NCBI GenBank assembly: GCA_020832655.1
Contig: JAFIEF010000005.1
Coordinates: forward strand, 42,050 to 106,049
From: Paracoccaceae bacterium
Lineage (GTDB): Bacteria; Pseudomonadota; Alphaproteobacteria; Rhodobacterales; Rhodobacteraceae
Length of the DNA stretch: 64,000 nucleotides
Direction of reading: 5' to 3'
This document shows positions 42,910 to 51,627 of this stretch, in pieces; the first letter of the stretch is position 1, and each line of letters starts with the position of its first letter. Below the pieces are notes generated by a model. The model saw only the letters and a list, made by a program, of their open reading frames with translations, had not been told where the DNA came from and ran no database searches. The position numbers and the translations under genes were made by a program.

Positions 42910-44769
42910 ATGAACAGGTTCTGGTCAACACCGCTGGAACACCCGCCGCGCCGCCGCTTACGGTGCGGGGCGCAAAGGCTTGTGTCCGGCGTCCTGCCCG
43001 TGGCGCTGGCCGGGCTGCTGGGCGCGACACCCGCCGCCGGGTTCGAGGATTTGTCCTTCTCGGTGCAGGGGGGCGGCAATGCGCTGGAGCAGCAATTGCA
43101 GCAGGCGTCGCAATTGCGCGCGGCCTGGGCGGACGGGCTATCCGACCCGTTCGAGATATTCACCATCGCGCGGGCCGAATATGGCCAGTTGATCGGCCTG
43201 TTCTTCGAGGCGGGCCATTACGCCCCGGTGATCAGCATCCGCATCGACGGGCAAGAAGCGGCTGATATCTCGCCGCTGGACCCCCCCGCCCGGATCGACC
43301 GCATCGAAGTTGCCTTGCAGGCCGGGCCACCCTTTGTCTTTGGCCGCGCCCAGATCGGCCCGCTGGCGCAGGGCACCGCGCTTCCTGCGGGCTTTGCGCC
43401 GGGGGAATTGGCGCGCAGCACTGTGATTCGCGATGCTGCAACCGCCACGGTTGATGGCTGGCGTGATCGGGGTCATGCCAAGGCCCGACCGGTGGACCAG
43501 CAGATCACCGCGCGCCACAGCGCCGATATTCTGGATGTTGATGTGCAGGTCGATCCCGGCCCGCGTGTCACCTTCGGGCGGTTGCAGCCCTCTGGGCAGG
43601 ACCGCACCCGCCCCAACCGCATCGTCAAGATCGCAGGGCTGCCCACAGGCGAGGTGTTCTCGCCAGACGATGTGCAGCGCGCCGCCGAAAGGCTGCGCCG
43701 CACCGGCACATTCTCTTCCGTGGCTCTGCGCGAGGCCGAGGATCTGAACCCCGACGGGTCAATGGACATCTCTGCCGCAGTGGTTGAAGCGCCCTTGCGC
43801 CGTATCGGACTGGGGCTGGAATATGACACCGAAGCCGGTGGCAAGGTATCGGCCTTCTGGCTGCATCGCAACCTGCTGGGCGGGGCCGAACGCCTGCGGA
43901 TCGAGGCCATGCTGGGCGGCATCACCCAGCGGCGTGGCGGGCATGATTACCGTCTGGGGCTGGAGTTTTCGCGCCCGGCAACCTTTACCCCCGATACCAC
44001 TCTGACACTGGGCGCGCTGGCCGAAACCGAGCGCGAGGATGATTTCCGCGCCCGGCGCGCGCGGCTGGAGGTGGGGCTGTCACACCGCTTCAGCGATGCG
44101 CTGACCTTCAGCGCAGGTATCGGCGTATTGACAGAAAACGCGCGCTTCGGCCCCGGCCTTGGCATCCGCCGCAACTACCGGCTGTTGCTGCTGCCAATGG
44201 CGCTGGAATGGGACCGGCGCGACGATATCCGCAACCCCACGCGCGGCTTCTTCGCGAATGCAAAGCTGACCCCGTTTCTGGGGGTCAGCGCCGCCGATAG
44301 CGGCGCGCGGCTTTACACTGATCTGCGCGCCTATCGCGGGCTGGGGGAAGATGCGCGTTTCGTCCTGGCAGGGCGGGTGCAGGCCGGGGCCATTCTGGGT
44401 GCCGCGCTGGACCGCACGCCGCGCGATTTCCTGTTCTATTCCGGTGGCGGCGACAGCGTGCGCGGCCAGCCCTTCCGTTCGCTCGGGGTGGCACCTGGGG
44501 GCGTACGCTCGGGCGGGCGCGGCTTTGCCGCAGCTTCGCTGGAAACGCGGATGCGCGCCACCGAGAATCTGGGCCTGGCCGCCTTTGCCGATGCGGGATA
44601 CGTGTCCGAAGGGGCATTTTCGGGGGCATCGGGCTGGCATGCCGGGGCGGGGCTGGGGCTGCGCTATGACACGCCTATCGGCCCGTTGCGCATGGATGTC
44701 GGCCTGCCGGTGCGCGGGGCCACGGGAAGCGGGGTGCAGCTTTATCTTGGCATCGGGCAGGCGTTCTGA
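42910..44769 (+). CDS. tamA: TamA-like outer-membrane beta-barrel assembly protein
   Basis: A 619-residue BamA/TamA-superfamily protein. A signal peptide (hydrophobic core VSGVLPVALAGLLGATPAAG) leads to POTRA domains (about 60-290), then a 16-stranded barrel (about 300-619). The conserved VRG of loop 6 is in GGDSVRGQPFRSLG, and the last strand ends in F. With TamB it inserts certain outer-membrane proteins and may move phospholipid. The start is uncertain, 42910 or 42883, with no strong ribosome binding site. One-base overlap with tamB. Confidence 0.93.
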   Translation: MNRFWSTPLEHPPRRRLRCGAQRLVSGVLPVALAGLLGATPAAGFEDLSFSVQGGGNALEQQLQQASQLRAAWADGLSDPFEIFTIARAEYGQLIGLFFEAGHYAPVISIRIDGQEAADISPLDPPARIDRIEVALQAGPPFVFGRAQIGPLAQGTALPAGFAPGELARSTVIRDAATATVDGWRDRGHAKARPVDQQITARHSADILDVDVQVDPGPRVTFGRLQPSGQDRTRPNRIVKIAGLPTGEVFSPDDVQRAAERLRRTGTFSSVALREAEDLNPDGSMDISAAVVEAPLRRIGLGLEYDTEAGGKVSAFWLHRNLLGGAERLRIEAMLGGITQRRGGHDYRLGLEFSRPATFTPDTTLTLGALAETEREDDFRARRARLEVGLSHRFSDALTFSAGIGVLTENARFGPGLGIRRNYRLLLLPMALEWDRRDDIRNPTRGFFANAKLTPFLGVSAADSGARLYTDLRAYRGLGEDARFVLAGRVQAGAILGAALDRTPRDFLFYSGGGDSVRGQPFRSLGVAPGGVRSGGRGFAAASLETRMRATENLGLAAFADAGYVSEGAFSGASGWHAGAGLGLRYDTPIGPLRMDVGLPVRGATGSGVQLYLGIGQAF

Positions 44770-47700
44770 TGGGGGCACTCAGACGGCTTGCGCTACTCCT
44801 GATCTGCGTCGCGTTGCTGCCCGTGTTACAGGGCACTGCGCAGGAATTCGACGCGCTGACCCCGCAAGCCAATGAAAGCGATGTCGGCTTCCTGACCCGG
44901 CTGTTGCAGGACGGCCTGTCCGATCGCGGGCGCGAGGTACGCATCAGTGGCTTTCGCGGCGCGCTGTCATCGCGCGCCACCTTCGCGGAGATGACCATCG
45001 CCGATAATGACGGCGTATGGCTGCGCATCAGCGATGCGGCGCTGCAATGGAACCGCTCTGCCCTGCTCCAGCGCCGCATCGAAATTGCCGAGATTTCGGC
45101 CGCGAAGGTAGAGGTTCTGCGCGCGCCGATCGCCGAGCCTTCGGAGGAGCTGGTCACACTGCCCCGCTTCGAACTGCCCGAGCTGCCGGTCTCGGTCCGG
45201 CTGGACCGGCTGGATCTGGCCGAAGTGGTGCTGTCACCAGAGCTTCTGGGACAAGGCTTGCGCGCAGGTGTCAGCGGGGCGGCGCAACTGGCCGATGGCG
45301 CGGGGCAGGCGCGGCTGCAGTTGAACCGGCTGGACGAGATTGCCGGACAGTTCCGGCTGGATGCCGCCTTTTCCAACGTAACCCGTATCCTGTCGCTGGA
45401 TCTGAGCGTGCAAGAAGATCCGGGGGGGCTGGCAGTCACGTTGCTTGATGTGCCGGGGCATCCCTCGGCCGAATTTTCGGTGCGGGGCGAAGGGCCGCTG
45501 GACAATTTCGCCGCCGAAATCACCTTGGCCACGGATGGCCAGCCACGGGTTGCGGGCGATTTCGCCCTTCAGACCGCATTGCCGGGTGTGGCGCAGGCGG
45601 TTCGGCTGGATCTGTCGGGCGATCTGCGCCCGCTGATGCAGGCGGATTATCACCCGTTCTTCGGCGAGGACAGCCGCTTGCGCACCGAAGCACGCCGCTT
45701 CGAGGATGGCCGCCTGTCGCTGGATGATCTGCGCATCCAGACCCAGAGACTTCAACTCGAAGGCCGCGCGCGGATGGGCGCGGATGGCTTGCCCGAACTG
45801 ATCCGCCTGCACGGCGAGATACGCGACCTAAGCGGGGCGCGCGTGCTGCTGCCCGTGGCCGGGGGAAGCACCAGCATCGACAGCGCCGAATTGCGACTGG
45901 GCTTCGATGCCGCAATCAGCGAGGATTGGGATCTGGTGCTGGATCTGGCCGGGTTCGACAATGGCGACATTGCCGTCGAAAGCCTGTTTCTGGACGGGTT
46001 GGGGCGGATCAGTTCGCAAGGCTTTGGCCAAGATCAGGATGTGGTCGATGCGCTGATCGATTTCTCGGGCTTGGGGGTGTCGGCGCGCGACCGGAATGTG
46101 GCTCAGGCGCTGGGCCAGTCGGTCACAGGCTCGGTCGCCTTCATCTGGCGCGCAGGCCAGCCGCTGCTGTTGCCGGGGTTGCATATCGAAGGGCGCGACT
46201 ATGCCCTTAATGGCCGCGCGCGGCTGCAAGAGGGCGTGATCATCGCAGATGGCCGCGCAGATTTCCGCGATATCTCTCGTCTGTCGGGGCTGGCCGGGCG
46301 ACCCTTGTCTGGCGCAGTGCGCGCGACCGCCGGGGGCCGCGTCGGGCCGGAACGTGACCGCTTTGACTTTCAGGCTGAAATCACCGGCCGCGACCTGACA
46401 CTGGATCAGGCAGAGCTTGACCGGCTGCTGGCGGGCGACAGCCGCATCACGGTGCAGGCCAGCGGCGCAGAGGGGCGGATCAGGCTTCAGGAACTGACCG
46501 CACAGGCGCAAACCCTGCGCGCTGATCTGCGCGGCGGGCTGGACGGCGATCAGTTGCAGTTGCGCGGGGATCTGGATTTTGCCGATCTGACTGTTCTGGG
46601 CGACGATTTCGGCGGCGCGATCACCGCGCGGGTCAATATCGACGGGCCGCTTGAACAAGAGAATGTCATCGTCGAGGCGCAGGCGCGCAACCTGACGGTG
46701 GGACAGCCGGATCTGAACCGCGCCTTGCGCGGCCAGACGGAGTTGCAGCTTCAGGGCCAGCGCGACGGGGCGGCATTCGACCTGACCGCGCTGAGCATTG
46801 AAAACGCCGCCCTGCGGCTGGATGCAGAGGGGCGCTATCAGGCCGGGGCGTCGCGGCTGGGCGCGCGCTTCGCCCTGCCCGCGCTTGGCGCGCTGCGCCC
46901 CGGCTTCGGGGGCAGCATCCAGGGCACCGCCACACTGCGCGAGGATGGCGGCAGGCGCAATCTGGATCTGGATGTCAGAAGCCGCGATCTGCGGCTGGGT
47001 GAACCAGCCACCGAAAGCCTGCTGGCAGGCCAGCACCAGTTGACCGCTCAGATCAGCCAATCCTCCGATGCAATCCTGATCGAAGAGGCACGGCTAAGCG
47101 GTCCCAATCTGAACGCGCAGATCACCGGCGAACGCGGCGGCGGGCAAGCGCGCATGCGCGTTGATGCCCGGCTGCGCGATCTGGCGCTGATCGTGCCGGG
47201 GATTGTCGGGCCGCTGACCCTGTCAGGGCAGATTGCCGAGACCGGCGGCAACTACGTGCTGGATCTGACAGCGCAGGGACCGGCGGGGCTGACCGCCCAG
47301 CTTGCGGGCAGCGTATCACCCGATTTGCGCGGCGATCTGCGTGCCACGGGCAGCACCGATATCGCCCTGATCAACCCGCGGATAGAGCCGCGCTCGGTGC
47401 GCGGTCCGGCAGAGTTTGATCTGCGCCTGTCGGGACCGCTGGCGCTGTCCTCGCTTAGCGGCACGGCACGGACCACGGGCGCGCAATTCGTGATGCCGGA
47501 ACAGAATTTGCGCCTGCTCGATATCGATGCCACGGCGCAGCTTTCCGGCGGGCGCGCCGATATCACACTGCAAGGGCGCGGGGCCAATGGCGGGCAGGCG
47601 TCATTGCAGGGCAGCGTTGACCTTTTGCCCCCCCTGAATGCCGATCTGCGCGCGCAGCTGACTGAACTGCGCGTGCAGGATCCGCAACTTTTTCGCAGCA

Positions 47701-48617
47701 ATGTCACTGGCGCGCTGGCGATCACCGGCGCGTTGACCCAAGGGCCACACATCGGCGGCAGGCTGGCGCTTGACTCGACCGAAATCCGTATTCCGCGGGT
47801 GGGGCTGGTCTCGCGCGGGTATATCCCGCCAACGCTGCGCCATCTGGGCGATGGCGGTGCTGTGCGCCAAACCCGCGAGCGCGCGGGCATTTTCGCGGGC
47901 GAAACGCATGGCCGGGTGCGCCGCCCCGCCACCCTTGATCTGGAGATTGACGCCCCAAACCGCATCTTCATTCGCGGGCGCGGGCTGGATGCCGAAATGG
48001 GCGGCAATCTGCGCCTGACCGGCACCACCGCCGACCCGATCCCTATCGGCCAGTTCACGCTGATCCGGGGGCGGATGGATTTGCTGGGCAATCGCTTTAC
48101 GCTGAATGAAGGCTTTGCCAGCCTGCAGGGTGATCTGATGCCTTTTGTGCGGCTTGTCGCCTCGACCGAACGCGCTGGCGTGACCGCGCGCATCGTGCTG
48201 GAAGGCCGCGCGGACGCGCCGGAGTTGCGCTTTGAATCCATCCCCGAACTGCCCGAGGAAGAGGTGGTGTCGCTGCTGCTGTTCGGGCGCGGGTTCGAGA
48301 CGCTCTCGCTGTTTCAGGCAGCACAGCTCGCCTCGTCGCTGGCCACGCTTTCGGGGCGCAGCGACGGGGTGATGGAACGGCTGCGGCGCAATGTCGGGCT
48401 GGATGATCTGGATGTGCGCACCGATGAAGACGGCGAAACCTCGATCCGGCTGGGGCGCTATCTGACCGAAAACATCTATACCGACGTCGAGGTGCAGCCA
48501 CAAGGCGACAGCGAAGTATCGATCAATATCGACCTTAGCCCGTCGCTGACCGCGCGCGGGCGGGTAGATAATCGCGGCCGCTCGGGCGTGGGGCTGTTTT
48601 TCGAGCGGGATTACTAA
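44769..48617 (+). CDS. tamB: Translocation and assembly module protein TamB
   Basis: A 1282-residue periplasm-spanning protein, inner-membrane anchored by its N-terminal helix (LALLLICVALLPVLQGTA). A very long repetitive beta-rich region follows (many DLRGxL and LDGxA type segments), and the C-terminal DUF490 domain occupies about 900-1282 and ends in the expected aromatic (FERDY). It forms a hydrophobic groove that bridges to TamA and is now linked to lipid transport to the outer membrane. Operon and one-base overlap with tamA confirm the pairing. Confidence 0.95.
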   Translation: MGALRRLALLLICVALLPVLQGTAQEFDALTPQANESDVGFLTRLLQDGLSDRGREVRISGFRGALSSRATFAEMTIADNDGVWLRISDAALQWNRSALLQRRIEIAEISAAKVEVLRAPIAEPSEELVTLPRFELPELPVSVRLDRLDLAEVVLSPELLGQGLRAGVSGAAQLADGAGQARLQLNRLDEIAGQFRLDAAFSNVTRILSLDLSVQEDPGGLAVTLLDVPGHPSAEFSVRGEGPLDNFAAEITLATDGQPRVAGDFALQTALPGVAQAVRLDLSGDLRPLMQADYHPFFGEDSRLRTEARRFEDGRLSLDDLRIQTQRLQLEGRARMGADGLPELIRLHGEIRDLSGARVLLPVAGGSTSIDSAELRLGFDAAISEDWDLVLDLAGFDNGDIAVESLFLDGLGRISSQGFGQDQDVVDALIDFSGLGVSARDRNVAQALGQSVTGSVAFIWRAGQPLLLPGLHIEGRDYALNGRARLQEGVIIADGRADFRDISRLSGLAGRPLSGAVRATAGGRVGPERDRFDFQAEITGRDLTLDQAELDRLLAGDSRITVQASGAEGRIRLQELTAQAQTLRADLRGGLDGDQLQLRGDLDFADLTVLGDDFGGAITARVNIDGPLEQENVIVEAQARNLTVGQPDLNRALRGQTELQLQGQRDGAAFDLTALSIENAALRLDAEGRYQAGASRLGARFALPALGALRPGFGGSIQGTATLREDGGRRNLDLDVRSRDLRLGEPATESLLAGQHQLTAQISQSSDAILIEEARLSGPNLNAQITGERGGGQARMRVDARLRDLALIVPGIVGPLTLSGQIAETGGNYVLDLTAQGPAGLTAQLAGSVSPDLRGDLRATGSTDIALINPRIEPRSVRGPAEFDLRLSGPLALSSLSGTARTTGAQFVMPEQNLRLLDIDATAQLSGGRADITLQGRGANGGQASLQGSVDLLPPLNADLRAQLTELRVQDPQLFRSNVTGALAITGALTQGPHIGGRLALDSTEIRIPRVGLVSRGYIPPTLRHLGDGGAVRQTRERAGIFAGETHGRVRRPATLDLEIDAPNRIFIRGRGLDAEMGGNLRLTGTTADPIPIGQFTLIRGRMDLLGNRFTLNEGFASLQGDLMPFVRLVASTERAGVTARIVLEGRADAPELRFESIPELPEEEVVSLLLFGRGFETLSLFQAAQLASSLATLSGRSDGVMERLRRNVGLDDLDVRTDEDGETSIRLGRYLTENIYTDVEVQPQGDSEVSINIDLSPSLTARGRVDNRGRSGVGLFFERDY

Positions 48618-48634
48618 CCGGCAAGGGGAAGAAG

Positions 48635-49393
48635 ATGAACTTTGAGGCAAGCGCGCTTTCAGGGAAATCCGTGCTGATCACAGGGGCGAGCCGCGGTATC
48701 GGGGCGGCGGCAGTGCACGCTTTCGCGCAGGCGGGCGCGCATCTGGGCATCGCTGCGCGCGATGCAGCCGCCTTGCACGCGCTGGCGGGCGAAACCGGCG
48801 CACGGGCGATCACATGCGATGTGTCGGATGCAGGCGCGGTGCAGGCCGCGGTGGATCGCTTGGTGCAGGAATTCGGGCGGCTGGATGTGCTGATCAACAA
48901 TGCCGGCGTGATCGAACCGATCGGGCTGCTGGAGCAGATCACCCCAGAGGATTTCGGCAAGCTGATCGACATCAATCTGAAAGGTGTCTTTCATGGGCTT
49001 CGCGCCGCGCTGCCAGTGATGCGCGCGCAAGGGGCAGGCACGATCATCACAGTGGGGTCAGGCGCTGCGCATAACCCGCTGGAAGGCTGGGGCGCCTATT
49101 GCAGTTCCAAGGCTGCGGCATGGATGCTGACCCGCGTGGCCGGTATAGAGGCGCACGGCACGGGGCTGCGGGTGCTCAGCCTGTCGCCCGGAACAGTCGC
49201 TACCGATATGCAGCACATCATCCGTGACAGCGGCATCAATGCGGTCAGCCAGCTTGACTGGTCGGCGCATATCCCGCCCGAATGGGTGGCGCAGGCGCTG
49301 ATATGGATGTGCACCCCTGATGCCGATGACTGGGTCGGGCGCGAAGTGTCGCTGCGCGATGAAGGCGTGCGCAAGCGGGTGGGGCTGACATGA
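48635..49393 (+). CDS. Short-chain dehydrogenase/reductase
   Basis: A 252-residue classical SDR. The nucleotide-binding loop is GASRGIG (17-23), NNAG is at 88-91, and the catalytic residues are Ser142, Tyr155 and Lys159 (YCSSK). It is co-translated with a crotonase-fold protein by a 4-base overlap. The substrate is unknown, but the pair looks like a fragment of an acyl-CoA or alcohol oxidation pathway. Confidence 0.92.
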   Translation: MNFEASALSGKSVLITGASRGIGAAAVHAFAQAGAHLGIAARDAAALHALAGETGARAITCDVSDAGAVQAAVDRLVQEFGRLDVLINNAGVIEPIGLLEQITPEDFGKLIDINLKGVFHGLRAALPVMRAQGAGTIITVGSGAAHNPLEGWGAYCSSKAAAWMLTRVAGIEAHGTGLRVLSLSPGTVATDMQHIIRDSGINAVSQLDWSAHIPPEWVAQALIWMCTPDADDWVGREVSLRDEGVRKRVGLT

Positions 49394-50013
49394 TCCGTGT
49401 GGATGAACAGGCCGGTATCTGGACGATGACACTCGACCGCCCCGACAAGGCCAATTCCCTGACCGCTGACATGTTGCAGGCGCTGTGCGGCGGCGTCGAT
49501 GCCGCCTGCGCGGCAGAAGCGCGGGTGCTGATCCTGACCGGGAAGGGCAAGGTCTTCAGCGCCGGGGCCGATCTGGCAGAGGCAAGGGCGGGGCTGGCGA
49601 CCTCGGGCTTGTGGGAAGACCTGTCAGGCCGCATCGCCGCCGCCCCCTGCCTGACCATCGCGGCGCTGAATGGCACGCTGGCGGGCGGGGCGTTCGGCAT
49701 GGCGCTGGCCTGTGATCTGCGTCTGGCCGTTCCGGGGGCCAGCTTCTTCTACCCGGTGATGCGGCTGGGCTTTCTGCCGCAGCCGTCCGATCCGGGGCGG
49801 CTGGCCGCACTGGTTGGGCCAGCGCGCGCCAGGATGATCCTGATGGCAGGGCAGAAAATCCCCGCATCCGAGGCGCTGGATTGGGGGCTGGTGGACCGGC
49901 TCGCCGCGCCAGAGGCGCTGATGGCGGATGCGCTGGCGCTGGCCGAAGCCGCCGCCGGCGCCAGCCCCGCCCATGTCGCGGCGATCAAGCGCATGGTGCA
50001 GGGCGGGAGTTAG
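49390..50013 (+). CDS. Crotonase-fold protein with altered active site
   Basis: A 207-residue enoyl-CoA hydratase/isomerase-superfamily protein, shorter than the usual 255-265. CoA-binding and oxyanion-hole segments are present (KVFSAGADLAEA and NGTLAGGAFGMALACDLRLA). The position of the first catalytic Glu (PE in normal hydratases) is Pro122-Val123, and no Glu replaces the second one in the QPSDPGRLAALVG segment. Hydration of enoyl-CoA is therefore doubtful; an isomerase, hydrolase or lyase of the superfamily is more likely. It ends just before the AT-rich island. Confidence 0.85.
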   Translation: MIRVDEQAGIWTMTLDRPDKANSLTADMLQALCGGVDAACAAEARVLILTGKGKVFSAGADLAEARAGLATSGLWEDLSGRIAAAPCLTIAALNGTLAGGAFGMALACDLRLAVPGASFFYPVMRLGFLPQPSDPGRLAALVGPARARMILMAGQKIPASEALDWGLVDRLAAPEALMADALALAEAAAGASPAHVAAIKRMVQGGS

Positions 50014-50039
50014 GAATCCCTCGCCGCGCATTGAAGTCA

Positions 50040-51560
50040 TTGAAAAAATAACGCTCACAAGGAAACGAACCTTGCCTTTTATTGATCCGCTCTGCATGAG
50101 CTTGCTTTTCTACTAATTGAGTGTATTCGAATAATATGACTGCCAAGCTTCTTAGTTATTTGGATCACCATGTTGGCGACATGGCGCTGATAAATAACTC
50201 GTACAAGTCACGTTATAATCGACTTAAATTTGACATACTGGCAAGTATTGATCACGATTTGTTGATAGCAGCGCCTGCACTTGCTAAATCAAGCGATGCG
50301 CTCAGCTTAGTTAATCTGCATTACAACCTATCAGCGCCCGACCGTAGAATCCGGCTTATTCTACCACCACAGGCGAACTTTTCTTTAGATAGATATGTAT
50401 CACAAAGACTGGAGAAGCTATGCACCTCTTTCTCAGAAGAAGCTTTGCTTAAATCAACTGAATTTCAAGGATACCAATCGAGAAATTGGAAGAATACATT
50501 CAAAAGAAATATGAATCTTAATGCACAAAATAATGTTGTTGAAAGGCGGCATGATGCTGACGTTCTGTTCAGGAACTACCTTATTGCAAATCTGGAGACC
50601 GAGGAGATACAACAAAAACTATTTCTTCTGAATGGTTCGGCACCTCTGGCCGACCGCACGGCAATGCGGATGCTTCAATTGGCCGATGACAGATCCCGGC
50701 TTTTTCAGAGAGAGCTCATAGTTGAGACACTTGTATCTGAAAAGTTGATCAGATATTTGGACGTTTCTGCTATTAGTGCAACTTTGAATGTATTGTTCGA
50801 CCGTTGCAACGCAGATGCTGTGGGCGCCGAAACAGTTTATGACGATTACCAATTGAACGGAAGAACATTGGAACTTGCGTTCTCGTTTCTGCCAATACGC
50901 GGTTATCCCAACCTTCGATCCGCAATCTTGCATGCCCCGCTGGCATTCACCATTCATCTGTCGCAGTTTGAAGAATGGCACCTATTCTTTGAAAGAATTC
51001 GCTACCTTCTTATGAAACTTGATGCGAACGATATCAGGGATTTTTCAGACTATCTCAAGAGATATGCACAAACTTGCAGCATTCACTATCATGCTTTGAG
51101 CTTTTTCCGTCATGCTCCAGAAATTGCATTTGCTGCTCTAATCGGGACATTGTTTGGCGATCACAAGGGCTTTTGGACGACTTTGGGCCCCATAGTTACT
51201 TACATTAGCGCTCACTGGATAAATATGATCTTGTCAAATGATGACCTAGGTGCGCTGAAACCTCTATACTATCGGCTTGCGATCCGTATAGAAAGAGCTC
51301 TGTCTGATCCAGAATATCAGTTGCGCGAAAATGCGATATTGCGGCATTACGCAAAAGATTGCTGAACGCCACTTTCTAAGGCGCTATATATTTTATTGTC
51401 ATATGATTAGGGACATATCATCGCACGCGATCATGGATTAGCGCGCCATTGTATGAAATACCTCGCATCATATCGGCACACTGTGAAAATCAGCTTTCTG
51501 CATTTAATTGCCGATTGTTCGGAAATAATAGTTTTCATTGCATATGCTTTACCGAGTTTG
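50040..51560. other. AT-rich island with atypical composition
   Basis: The GC content drops abruptly to roughly 40% by eye, against well over 60% in both flanks, and codon choice changes with it. The island holds one gene and about 200 bases of AT-rich sequence on its 3' side. I saw no integrase, transposase, tRNA end or flanking direct repeat. The flanks are two unrelated operons that point toward the island from both sides. Confidence 0.75.
50136..51365 (+). CDS. Unrecognised accessory protein
   Basis: A 409-residue protein from the ATG at 50136 (or 414 from a GTG at 50121, which follows a stop directly). I do not recognise the family. It looks mostly helical and soluble, with many charged residues, no signal peptide, no nucleotide-binding loop or metal motif. 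Hydrophobic stretches occur near residues 324-360 (EIAFAALIGTLF and WTTLGPIVTYISAHWINMIL), which could be one or two membrane segments or a buried core. Its codon use is AT-rich and unlike every neighbour, which suggests recent transfer. A role in phage defence, surface variation or plasmid-like functions is possible, but nothing in the sequence selects one. Confidence 0.8.
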   Translation: MTAKLLSYLDHHVGDMALINNSYKSRYNRLKFDILASIDHDLLIAAPALAKSSDALSLVNLHYNLSAPDRRIRLILPPQANFSLDRYVSQRLEKLCTSFSEEALLKSTEFQGYQSRNWKNTFKRNMNLNAQNNVVERRHDADVLFRNYLIANLETEEIQQKLFLLNGSAPLADRTAMRMLQLADDRSRLFQRELIVETLVSEKLIRYLDVSAISATLNVLFDRCNADAVGAETVYDDYQLNGRTLELAFSFLPIRGYPNLRSAILHAPLAFTIHLSQFEEWHLFFERIRYLLMKLDANDIRDFSDYLKRYAQTCSIHYHALSFFRHAPEIAFAALIGTLFGDHKGFWTTLGPIVTYISAHWINMILSNDDLGALKPLYYRLAIRIERALSDPEYQLRENAILRHYAKDC

Positions 51561-51568
51561 CGGTGATG

Positions 51569-51605
51569 AAAAACACCGGGGAGCGCGGGCGCGCACTGGC
51601 TCCGA
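51569..51605 (-). terminator. Possible terminator of the TRAP operon
   Basis: Read leftward, GGAGC and GCTCC form a short stem with a GC-rich loop, followed a few bases on by a run of five T. It lies about 25-60 bases past the dctM stop. Weak evidence. Confidence 0.35.
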
Positions 51606-51627
51606 TGTTGACCTGTCTCCACCGCAC

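Noticed and set aside
50058..50080. CAAGG/CCTTG hairpin followed by TTTT after the crotonase gene
   Set aside because: Only a 5-bp stem with a 7-base loop and a displaced T run; too weak to call.
51366..51627. Search for a small gene, repeat or attachment site in the AT-rich 3' flank of the island
   Set aside because: Short frames here are not supported by ribosome binding sites or composition, and no flanking direct repeat or tRNA-like end was found.
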